This document shows, in pieces, positions 24,548 to 35,050 of a stretch of DNA of 64,000 bases (the first letter of the stretch is position 1; every line of letters starts with the position of its first letter). Origin of the DNA: Turnera subulata (taxonomy: Eukaryota; Streptophyta; Magnoliopsida; Malpighiales; Passifloraceae); NCBI GenBank assembly GCA_028386065.3, contig JAKUCV010000313.1, forward strand, positions 22,780 through 86,779, in the 5' to 3' direction. The notes under the pieces were generated by a model that had not been told where the DNA came from, ran no database searches, and saw only the letters and a list, made by a program, of their open reading frames with translations. The position numbers were made by a program, and so were the translations under genes.

Positions 24548-25610
24548 CAATTTCAAAAAAAATTACAAATCCCCCCCAAAATCCTCCCCCCTACCAATTC
24601 AAACAAAAACAAAACCACCACCTCCTCTCCAATCTCCGGCGAAATCCCCACTCCAATTCCCCAACTCCCAGATCCCAATAACCGCCACCAAACACCACTC
24701 AATGCCTCCGGTAATCCACCTCACACTCTTTTTCACCGCCGGTAAACCAGAAAAGACACAAACAACCTCTCTTCTCCGTTTCTCTTCAAAACTGTTTTGA
24801 TCTGAGAGAGAGAGAGAGTGAAGAGCGCGGTCTTTTTTGTTCTGTTTCGCGATTATTACCACTACTACAACAACCTTAAAAGAAGAAATAAAAAGTGCGT
24901 GTTAGAAAAACAAACACACACACACAAGAGGCTTTGGCTTTGGCTTTGGCTTTGGTGTGGTGTTTTTCGGTTTGGTCTGTTCTTAAGAGAGAGCTGCTTT
25001 GCTTCTTTCTCTTCTCTTCTTTCTCTTCTTCTCTCTCCCTCTCTCAATAGAGATTTTGAAATTCAATTTCGGTGTTTATTCGATGGTGTGATTTCCGTTT
25101 CGGGTCGGATCGGACGGCTCCCGCTCGTCCAATCCATCCGACGGTGGAAATTCATAGAGAGGGAATAAGGGTCGGTGTTCCGCGTCGGATGGTTTTTAAC
25201 TCTCACAAAGGTTTTGTGGACTTTGTTAGAGTACTGCGGTTTAGTGGGACTACTATCCTACAGACGAGTACACCGAGTGTTTATGCTTTTTGGTATCACG
25301 GTTTGCCACGTGGGTGTGTTTGGTGAGGTGGCGGAATGTGTATGGCGAGAGTGAAAAAGGAGGGAATTGTTTTTTTTTATTTTATTTTGAGCGTTTATTA
25401 TGGGGGGAACAGTGAAAACAGAAAAGTGAAAAACAAGAGAAAAAGAAAAAGAAAAATTGGCGCTAAAAAGGGTATTACCGTCTTATAAGGTAAGTTTGTT
25501 GACTTGGAGGAGGAGGTGGCGGTGGTGGCAATCCAAAAGCAACATGGGCGAAGTTTAGGTTTTTACAATGATTTTAAATTTCGTGAATTTTGGGTTTTCT
25601 AAAATGTATT
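24548..25610. promoter_or_regulatory. TCX promoter and 5' UTR region
   Basis: Upstream side of the minus-strand TCX gene. It has a GA run (24801-24818, read TC on the coding strand), a CA run near 24912, four copies of GGCTTT (24933-24956) and a CT-rich block (about 25005-25045). Such pyrimidine-rich leaders are common at plant promoters. No TATA box could be assigned. Confidence 0.4.
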
Positions 25611-26755
25611 CGGAATTTTGTCCAGACATATTCGATCCAGGTCACACACCTAGTTAGGATGGGTGAGTCTCTCAATAGATTTTTTTGCATGTACGAGGAC
25701 TCAAACCCGATATTTCCTTTAAGCGGAATTAAATCACTTACTTGACTAACCCAAAAAAAAAAATCACTTACTTGACTAACCCCACATTGGTTAATTTCAT
25801 GAATTTCTTAGCAAGCACAAAATAATGAATGATTTGAATCAATGGACGGCCAGGATCGAAGGACAGGAAATGAGCACGTGACTGTAACGAAAACGTGCAG
25901 GAAGTCTTTCACATGCTGTCTGATATGGCAACAAACAAGATCAGGCAACTTGTCAACAATTAACAAGTACTACTACTGTCTACTGTAGTAGTAGCAAATA
26001 CCGTACATATCCACATTTTTTAGAGACTGGCTAGCTACATAAACCCGCTAGGTCCGTATCTGCATGGGAAACTTTGTATATTTAGGAGGACTTATTAAAC
26101 TCTAATACTTTCTCTTTGTTTTGGTCACGTTTGGATAAGAAAAAGACTTGAACTGAGCATAGAAATCTTCCATGTCATCGACTTTGGATGCATAAACATT
26201 CAGTTGATAATCAATCAACATCACGTCCAGGCTTCAAAATTACTAGTATCTTCCCTGTTTAAAAGGTAGCATATAGGGATTAGGGAGGGCTTGAATAGTA
26301 TTTTACCTTCTCCCAGTCTCTACTGAAAAAGAGAAAGCAGGATTATTGGTTGGGCCATGCATCACCAATCACTAACGAGTATAAGCGCACAATGTTCAAC
26401 TAACAAAAACTAATTACACAAATTTTGAGGTAGGGATGGCGCCGTGTCCAATCAATAATCATTGGTTGCATTGCATATGAAATGACCTTGGTAGAGTATA
26501 ATCACATCAATATAAATATTCCCAAAATAACTATAAAAGGTGATCACTAACACAACTAAGAAATGGCCACCAATAATAATAATGTGTCGAGTGATCAAAC
26601 CGATGGTTATGCCTAGGGATGGCAGTAGGCCCGGGTCGGATAGGATAAGCCCAATACTCGAACCCTTGGTTAAATCGGGTAGGATAGTGGACTGATTAAT
26701 TATGGACCAAATAGGTTAGAGTGTTATTGTTTTATGTCATTACCCTTTCAATTTA
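25611..26755. other. Intergenic, repeat-bearing
   Basis: AT-rich spacer. It contains a SINE-like copy at its left edge and a GC-richer patch of retroelement flavour near 26625-26690. No gene was seen. Confidence 0.4.
25625..25800 (-). repeat. tRNA-derived SINE-like element with duplicated head
   Basis: On the minus strand it reads box A-like TTAGTCAAGTAAGTG, then box B GGGTTTGAGTCC, then an A-rich tail. The box A region (AAATCACTTACTTGACTAACCC on the plus strand) occurs twice, separated by a short A run, so the element's head has been duplicated. Confidence 0.55.
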
Positions 26756-27142
26756 GTGGGGTGTGCAGCACCCCTGTATATATGGCCCAAGACCTACCCC
26801 TTCTTTTCCGATGTGGGATTCCGTCACATTCTCCCCCACCGAATCCGACGACGCCCTCGTCGTCGACCGGGCACCCTGCCTACTCCGTCCGATGTGGGAT
26901 TCCGTCACATTCTCCCCCACCGAATCCGACGACGCCCTCGTCGTCGACCGGGCACCCTGCCTACTCCGTCCCCACGGAGCGCTTGGCGTGACATCGGAGT
27001 TGGGTCGGGTTGGCTCCGCTACCACTTGTCACGGGGTCATTACCCTCTCCCCAAAAGGTCAACCTAGTGGGGTGTGCAGCACCCCTGTATATATGGCCCA
27101 AGACCTTCCCCTTCTTTTCCGATGTGGGATTCCGTCACATGT
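26756..27142 (+). repeat. LTR-like repeat cluster with an 81-bp tandem duplication
   Basis: A GC-rich island in AT-rich DNA. An 81-bp unit starting near 26810 (GATGTGGGATTCCGTCACAT) is present twice in tandem (to about 26971). A segment of about 75 bp (GGTGTGCAGCACCCCTGTAT onwards) occurs at 26758 and again at 27068 in direct orientation and ends in the same GATGTGGGATTC motif. That motif is the reverse complement of the CCCACATC word common in plant retrotransposon LTRs. I infer a decayed LTR or TRIM-type element; no internal coding domain remains. Confidence 0.6.
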
Positions 27143-28030
27143 ATATAATTATACGCAACAAAAGGAAATAAAATCTTCTTCAGCATTTACTAATGAATAT
27201 ATCTTCCTATTTAAAGTTTCCATTTTGTCCGCACAACAATTTTTAGTGTTACTGAATAGAATGGGAAAATATACAAGATATTCCACAAACAACAGTCCAC
27301 ATCAGCTCACATTTAAATCATGTAATACATGTATGTAATTTGCGCACTACACCTTACATGTGGACAGGCTGTTTTCCTTACATTCCATGCAAAATAGTAT
27401 AATTATTTCCAGTAAAAACAGGATAGGCATTCATTTTGACAAATCCATAGAGAATTAATGTAAACAAGAGAATTCAAATCGAACAAAATGCACATGGCGT
27501 CCTATAATTTACAAGTATCCAAAGGAAAAAGACCCATTCCATAGGTATTTCATGGGTATTAAATCATAATTTTAAAATCCAATCTCTCTCACTCCATCCC
27601 GGGCAATCATGTTGGAGGAATTATCAGACATCAGCAATAAGAGAAACAGCAGAAATCATACCATCTAAACTATCCAGTCACGATGTATTCTACAACGCGT
27701 GATTCGGATAATTAAACATAGAAAAGCAACAGAAGAGTCTGCAACCATGAGAAAGAGGAGCAATGTAATATCAAAACATTTGAAAACAACTATAAAGCAC
27801 TATGCTTTCTGCTAACCGGAGGAAAAAAGACTGCAAAATTTTATTTAGGCCAACAATGAAAATTTTGAAAACACATCACCACAGCTTTAAACCCAAGAAG
27901 TACAGATTCAGAACCATCTGTGTGTTCAAAGCAATAAAAATCAGAACTGAGAATGGTATATAAGGTCCTAAGCTATGGCATAACTCCATCACAGTAACAC
28001 TCCGCAACTACCGTATCAAAACAGTTTCCA
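27143..28030. other. Intergenic / TAF15-like 3' UTR
   Basis: AT-rich. The right part is the likely 3' UTR of the minus-strand zinc-finger gene. A minus-strand AATAAA at 27845-27840 is a possible poly(A) signal. No gene was found. Confidence 0.4.
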
Positions 28031-31000
28031 TTAATACACACCGCGCATCCTGTCACGTCCAAGACCACGATGATCATCCCGCCCTCGGTCCATATACATA
28101 TCGCGACGATAGTCTTTCGATGGCAGACCACCCCTGACAGGAGATCTACTTCTCTCTCTGATATCACGACTCCATTGGCCACGTTGAGGGGGTAGCGGCA
28201 TAGGCGGTGGAGGTGGAGAAGGCAGCCGCCTTTCAAATCCTTTTCTCTCGTTTATGAAATTCTCTCTTCCATGATCTCTATGACCCCAATCCATGGGCAA
28301 TGGCCTGTCAAATTTGCCCCTCCCTCTGTACTCATCATCAAGGTAATCAGTTCGATCTCTCAGAATGTCCTGACCAGAAAGCCTTCCTCCATGCCTGGGA
28401 GGTGGGGGACCACCAGCCCCAAAATCTCTAGGTCCATCTCTTGCCCAAGCTCGAGGAGGAGACCTGTATCCGTTCATGGACCTCCCAGGGGAGACATTCA
28501 ATGGAGGACCAGGGAAGCGCCTAGGAGGAGCAAGTGCCGGTGGGGGGCCAGGATAGCCCCTACGAGGACTTCCTGCACGTCCATAGCGAGGCCTCTTGCA
28601 ATTATTGCACAACTCTCTTCTTGCAAAGTTCAAGTTGTCACATCTGAGGAATGGTAGAAGCAGTTCAGAATTTAAGAGTTTCCATCTAAATCTATTTGTC
28701 AATATAAAAAAGAAGAAGCTTTTATCTTAAAGAACAACAAGTATGCTAGTAGTAGAAAAAGCTCCATAACCTAACAAAACGAGTATAAAGATCATGCAAG
28801 GAAAATGTGACATTTCGATGTTCTGCATAGTGCGGGAAAGGAGAACAAAACAATCCAAGCAATTTGAAGAACATTAACTTACTCGGAGCAGATCCAATCT
28901 CCTTCTCTTGGACGCACATTTGGATTATTCCTAGCGGTGCCATCCCCTCTAAATGGCCCTGGACCAAACCCTGGACCATCAAAACCTCGACCAAGTGGTC
29001 TGCCACCACCCCTTCCTCGGGCATATGAGGGAGAAGAGTCTCGAAATCGACCACGATCCCTCCCACTGCTGAAATCACGGCCTCGAGGTGGACCCCCTGA
29101 ATGATCAAAAGTAGAATTGTATCGATGTTCTGTATCCCTACGGCGAAAAGGAGAACCAGACCCTGCACGAATTCTATATCCTGGAAAAACAGCCAGTGAA
29201 GTCCAAAGGTCAACCCCCAAGAAAATATTCTGTTTTTGGTACAAAGCAGTAAGTCTAGCTGTAGCTTCAGATCCAAAAACTGGGAAGTGACCATTTCAAC
29301 AAAATTGCAAGGTATAAATCACCACTCTGGCCTCCCCTCTTAAAAGGTTGAACAAAAAGCAGAAACTAGTGCATAAGAGAGGAAGCCATCCACACGATAA
29401 GTCTGCTCATTGCTACCACAGACTGATAGTCCACATTCTAGGGAGCAGCGAACAACTACAGTCACAATTTGCTTCAAATCACCATGCATGAGAATGAAAT
29501 AAGCCCATTTCTACAATTCAAATGCCATGTCCACCTATTATCAGCCACTACATGCCTATGATAAAATATTTAATTAATGCATAATAATTGGAAGTAAGCC
29601 CATAACTTCACACTTTGAAAGTGTAGTAACAGCACTACAACTTGTTGATATCTGAAGCCCACAGGTGATGAAAATTCTGATATATGGTAACCATAACACA
29701 AATCCAAGGTGCATCCCAAGAACTCCAATATAACAAATCTTCAAAGGACCAGAGAACATAACAGTATCATCCCTACAAGTAACAAACCACCAAGAAAAGA
29801 AAACCAAAAAGAACAAGCCTAATCATTTGAAACTAACCAGCTACCTAAATGTCCACTTATTTCCCAAAAATTTTCAGCATGTTGTCAAGCAGGAATCCAA
29901 AAGAATAGCATTTAATACTTCCATTCCCACCAAATTCCATTATTGCAAACACACATGCGGCCTGAAACCACAAAGAACTGCCTTATCCGAAAAGATGGCG
30001 ACCTGGAATTTCCCATCTCCCAGTGGATATGCTACCTCGTAACTCGAAGCCAACCAAAGAGACAGAAATTAGAGACGAGAGAGAAAACCTCATCCAAGAT
30101 CTTTAGAGAGGTGGAGCAGATTCCCGTAAGGATTTCCCAACCGTGACAAGAAATTTCGTATGCCAATATAAGTGGCACAACAGAAACTAGCAAAACAACG
30201 TACAGACTAAACTCACTATATCTTATGCACTTGAGCTTCAAAATGAAAGCTCTGAAGAATTAGATTTTATAACTCCTGTCATAACCCAGTCAACTCAACC
30301 CACTATAGCCATCCAACCGAAGCGAAGAGATCTCAAGAAAAGAAAATCCCATCCAAACCACTGATGCCCACAATCACAGCCCCAACCACAAATCCAAAGT
30401 GGCTATAGTTTATCAGTTTCCAGGAAAGATTGGCGTTCAACATTTATATCAACATAAAAAGAACCCCCCCACAAAAGAAAGAAGCTATACCACCAATAAC
30501 AGCACCCACAACTGAATGCCAGTCTCTACACACAATGCCTCGGACAGAGAGCCCATAGTAGCCCAAGCCTTAAAACAGACTTGCAATAGCTAACCCAATG
30601 CTACCTGACACGATGATGTACTCGGATCTCATTTCCCTCAAACAACAGATCCAAACTCCAATTCAAGCACTTTAATTTAATAACCCAATATATACTTGAA
30701 GCTCATTTTTCCCCCATGATTCCAGACCATTACTCATAAATATACCATAACTTTAAGTTACCCTTCATATACCATAACTTTAAGTTACCATACTTGAAGC
30801 TCATTTTTCCCCCATGATTCCAGACCATTACTCATAAATATACCATAACTTTAAGTTACCCTTCATATACCCTGTTCATTTAGCATGCCCCCAGACATTC
30901 CAAACTATAAACACACCCACAGCTTCACAACATAGTAAAGTTACCATAACTTTAAGTTACCCTTCATATACCCTGTTCATTTAGCATGCCCCCAGACATT

Positions 31001-32369
31001 CCAAACTATAAACACACCCACAGCTTCACAACACAGTAAAGTACCAGCACCCTCAATAGATGCTATACCATTCCATAAATAGCCATAGAAGGTACCACGT
31101 TTTCCCAAACAGTTATCAATCTTAATAAGACACAAAAAAATCCACTCAGACCGTGATCCACCCGCAGTCATACAGCCTTCCTTTGCAGGTAAGAGTCAAA
31201 GCTGTAACACACAACACGAATGTTTATTTGCAGTTTGACATTCATAAGCTGTAGTAGATCCACAAGCTTGACATGCAGGTAATAACGAGCGGGAAAACTT
31301 AGTGAAAGGTTTCTAGTATGAGCAGAAGGCAACGAACAACATTTTCTGGGCCTATCAAATAATACTATTAAACAGAGTCACCACGAACCAAATATATAAG
31401 CATATGAACTACGGCAAAAGCCTTGTAGACTTAGGTAACAACAGGACTATCAGGAAATTAGAAACAGCTAACGAAAAGGAGACAAGTTAGGCATGCGGTC
31501 TCTAATGAAAATTTTCAAGCATACTGTACAAAATTAGAGGCACACAACAGAAAATGGCCATTCATGTTCATTTTAGAAAGAAACCAAAAGCAGCAAGCAG
31601 TGTAAAAAAAAATTAAAAGAAAATAACACTAATAGACATTCTGCTTGTGTTCCTGATTATTCCACAGAAAATTTATCTTAGCTATAAGCATCCAGCAACG
31701 GATGGTAGGGTTCAAAGCATATGAGTAATATCATGCTTACCTCCATGTAATTCTCAATAAACCCACTGAAATAAAAGTCATCGTCATCTCAAAAAGTTCA
31801 AAGCATGCATGAAGAGGATGCATATAGCATGTCTAGATATCACACATCAACAAAAATCACAACAATCCTAACCATTACCCAATGCATCGGTTAGCTGGGG
31901 CAAAATTACTTCACAAAACGTTTCAAAAAGCAACTTTAACAAGGAAACACACAAACAACACCGACATACAAGTAGACAGTACAAAGATAATTTACGTCAA
32001 CCACACAACCACAGCATCAAACAACCCTAAAATTTGGATCTAGGATTTACCAAATTCAAAACCAAATTAGACTCGATTCAATCAATCTATGAGCTAAAAC
32101 AGAGTTACAGATCCACGGAATGCATAAAAGAAACTAGGATAGATAGAGAGTGTCGAACCAGGATCATCGGAGTACCGATCGGAGCGAGAATAAGGAGGAG
32201 GATCGCGGCGAACTTCACCTGGCTCATAATCGTTGCCACCTGCCCGGCCGCCGCCTCCTCCTCCAGCATCACCGCCGCCGACGCCGTCGCTGGCGGACGG
32301 CCGGACAACGAGGCTGCTGAGGAGCGGCTGGTGATGCGGCGTCGTTTGGTCCTTGTCTCGAGACCCCAT
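28031..32369 (-). CDS. RanBP2-type zinc finger, RG-rich RNA-binding protein (TFIID subunit 15-like)
   Basis: Three exons, 32369-32159, 29180-28883 and 28643-28031, encode 373 aa. The Gly-rich N-terminus begins MGSRDKDQTTPHH and contains EPGEVRRDPPPYSRSDRYSD. Exon 2 is rich in RGG/RGR motifs. The zinc finger spans the exon 2/3 junction: W-x-C-x2-C-x10-C-x2-C with the consensus Asn, a RanBP2-type finger that in this family binds single-stranded RNA. The tail is rich in Pro, Arg, Asp and Gly with RERSRSPVRG and RRDMYMDRGRDD, as in splicing-associated proteins. Databases often label such plant proteins TAF15 or TAF15b-like from low-complexity similarity; a role in TFIID is not shown by the sequence. 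The codon before the ATG is GTG, not a start. Intron 1 is nearly 3 kb and carries nested tandem repeats. Confidence 0.88.
30694..31045 (-). repeat. Nested tandem duplications in TAF15-like intron 1
   Basis: Three overlapping direct repeats: a 98-bp unit (copies start 30694 and 30792), a 27-bp unit (30745 and 30772) and a 101-bp unit (30843 and 30944). They share the core CCATAACTTTAAGTTACC, so one short word seeded successive duplications. Copies are nearly identical, so the events look recent. Confidence 0.85.
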
Positions 32370-33316
32370 CACTTGTTTTTTTTTTTTTTGGGTCGGTTTT
32401 TTCTCGTTAGAGTGTCGTAAATTAACAAGACAATTTCGAGGATTGTATGGATTTCTTAAATATAAGCCCCTTTGCTTTTCCGTTTTGATAACGGATATCC
32501 GCCAGGTGAACCCTAATTCTCCTGCACGATATTTTTCGCGCCCCCGCGGAATGACGGTTAAGGACAGGGAGAGTATGTGATTTTACAATTTTCAGGATGC
32601 CTTACTTTTTGGTTCGTCTTTGTCTTTTGTCAAAAAAAAAATTGTTTGTATTTTTGGTTCGTGGATTAAATAAAATGAAATATGTATCCAAAGAAAATAA
32701 ATAAAAAATGAGGATTTTTTTTTTGTCGAAATAAAAAATTTAGTCCAAGTGATAGGCAATTTGGTTCTGTTTAAGTTTAAGCAATGTTTCGAATTCGAGC
32801 CTTGTGTATGTAGAAAATTCTCATCGAAAAAATCACTAACCATAATTAGATACGACCCAATTCGAATCCAGATTAATAGGGGAAAAACACCGGATATCGG
32901 ATAAAACCAAAAGAGATGGGATTCATTTTATATCCGTCGTGGGTACTACACATTATGAAATGTAAGATTTAATTAGTATCATGGAATTTGTAACCGACCA
33001 AAAAAAAATGCATAGAATTGGTAAACAATGATCCTGGGCCTCCTAGAAGTCAAGGCAGTAGTGGTTGAGCCTTTTTTCCACAACCTGTAGACATGGTAGT
33101 TGGGCTTGGACCTATAAATCGGCTTAAACACAAAAATGAGCACTGCTCTCCCTTTCTTTTATTGACTAGGACTAGGACTAGGACTAGAACTAGAACTAGA
33201 ACACCTCTCCATGTCGGCGTCTATAATTTTATAATATACTGCTCAGAGTGTCGATGTATTACGAATATCTGACTACAGTATTTATAGAGCAAAAAGCAGT
33301 ACTAGTTGGGTTAAGT
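32370..33316. other. Intergenic between TAF15-like gene and F-box pseudogene
   Basis: Divergent spacer holding the TAF15-like promoter and a SINE-like copy near 32730-32835. A short run of GGACTA/GAACTA hexamers lies at about 33164-33201, just upstream of the pseudogene. Confidence 0.45.
32730..32835 (+). repeat. tRNA-derived SINE-like element
   Basis: Box A-like TTAGTCCAAGTGATAGGC is followed by box B-like GTTTCGAATTCGAGCC. The layout matches the copy at 60720-60800, so they may be one family. Confidence 0.5.
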
Positions 33317-35050
33317 ATGGCTTTCAAAAAACAAAGGACGGAGAGCGATGTTGATTCCTGCAGGAACATTACAACACACAACAAGGATCATATTTCTCGG
33401 CTGCCTGATGCTGTCTTACATCAAATCCTATCCCTCCTTTCAACGAGAGACGTGATTGCTCTCAGTGTGTCGTGCAAGGCCTTTTCTAGCTGCTGTAGTA
33501 GATTTCCTCACTGGAATTTCTCTGATATTTCCTCATCGTTACAACAGACGACGATGTCATTACCGATCGACAGTTTATGTCCTTTGTCAACAAATCTTTG
33601 GTCCGACAATGTCGCCAAAACAAGAATCTTCCCAGGTTTCGGCTATCTGTCTCCGGCCGTCACTACTTTGGATACTACGAAAGAATCAATGAGTGGGTAG
33701 GACTAATATCCCGGCATGGTTTGAAAGAGCTCGACCCCGAGTTTCATCAACTGCATAGCCCTTATCCGTTGCCTCAATCTATCTTGTCCCATGATTCCTT
33801 GACCGTGTTGAGGTTGAGCGGGTGTCAACTTACGGGGCTGCCCTTTGGTTATGACAGTGTAACTTGGCCCTCACTCATTGAGCTTTCTCTCCGAAACACG
33901 CATATTGATGATGCTAAGATTATCGACAACCTTAGCTTGACTTGCCCTTTGATCCAGAAACTCACTCTCGTATCATGTTCCGATGTGAATAACCTTCGCC
34001 TTTCCGGGTTCGCTCGATTAAGAGAAGTTAAGGTGATCGACACAGCTCTAGTTGACAAGGAAATCTGTATATTCAATCTACCCAGTCTTCAGTATCTGTC
34101 CTGTGGCTTCTCTAAAGTGGTAGGTGAAGAGTACAGGATCAATGATCTTGCTGGGTGTGAAGCCCTGGAGGTATTGAAGTTGAAGTATATTCGATTCACC
34201 AATTCTATGATTGTACAACTCCTCCCTCAGCTCTCTGCCCTTAAAACTTTGGTCCTGTGGTGTTGTCCCGGATTACGCAGAGTCACCGTGAAAAACAGAT
34301 CCCTGGAGAAGTTGCATGTCGTCTCAGCTTTTGATCAGGAGCTACTTATGCTCGATGCACCAAGTTTGCGCTCCCTAAAACACACCGCTCAAAAAAAGTT
34401 GCCAGCCTTGTTTCTGTCGTCCAACATGTCAACTTTGCGTACAGTTAGCGTTAGATCATTTTCAGGGCACAAAATCGGAACGAATTGTGGCTTTCTAGAA
34501 GGAATTGCTGGATATCTGGGCAGTTCAAGTTTGTGGGCACCAAGCATCTAACGCTGCGCTTCGGTTGCAATCACTTCATACCTCAAATCAAAGCATATAT
34601 ATTTGAAAACCCCGAATCAGCTCTATACCTTCTTCCCTTGAAGACTATCGAACATGTGGAGCTGAAAGTGGAGTTAATCTCTGACCCGGCTGCGCATATG
34701 GTAACGCTTATGAATGGGTTATTCACGACGATATGTCGTTGCTCGTGTCGGGTTGGGGTTCTAACAATGAGTTCCTTAGGGCTCTCTGCGAGCAACTTGT
34801 GCACCGGGAAGAGCAGCAGCAATGCACTTGTGATACTGGCGGCATTTCCCCTTGTTGGTGGCACAAAGCGCTGAGGCATGTCCAAGTCGAGCAATTCGGA
34901 GAGAATGGAGGTAGACAAGTACTTGATTGTGTCACCCCTTATGAAGTCATTACCAACTCTTGCGCCAAGACAGGAGATATATTTCAGGTTTCAATGGATA
35001 CTGTGACCCTCGTCAAGGATGCCGCTGATTTAGCTTACTTTACTTGGTAA
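33317..35050 (+). pseudogene. F-box/LRR (FBD-type) protein gene broken by three frameshifts
   Basis: Starts at ATG 33317 (MAFKKQRTES). The F-box is clear (DHISRLPDAVLHQILSLLST), followed by leucine-rich repeats (LTVLRLSGCQLTGLP, ALEVLKLKYIRF, SALKTLVLWCCPGLRRV) and an FBD-like tail ending in YFTW. Protein similarity moves between three frames: at about 33530-33560, at about 34455-34520 and at about 34695-34715. Each change equals loss of one base (or gain of two). No splice pair explains them, and each frame hits a stop soon after its switch point. Intact relatives are substrate-recruiting subunits of SCF ubiquitin ligases. Neighbouring genes in this sequence are clean, so a true pseudogene is likelier than assembly error, but the latter is not excluded. 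A truncated F-box-only product of about 127 residues could still be made. Confidence 0.85.

Noticed and set aside
24548..24556. Upstream start for TCX at 24556
   Set aside because: That codon is TTG; the ATG at 24547 gives the family start MGEGEG.
24441..24800. Open plus-strand frame opposite TCX exon 1
   Set aside because: Antisense shadow of the exon and its 5' UTR, produced by Pro/Ser-rich composition.
26810..27142. Cassandra-type TRIM with 5S rRNA sequence
   Set aside because: The CCCACATC-type motif is shared with many LTRs, but no 5S rRNA internal promoter sequence is visible.
26763..27338. A 191-codon open frame across the GC-rich island
   Set aside because: It is made by the tandem 81-bp repeats, which are in frame by chance (81 is divisible by 3), and ends in AT-rich non-coding sequence.
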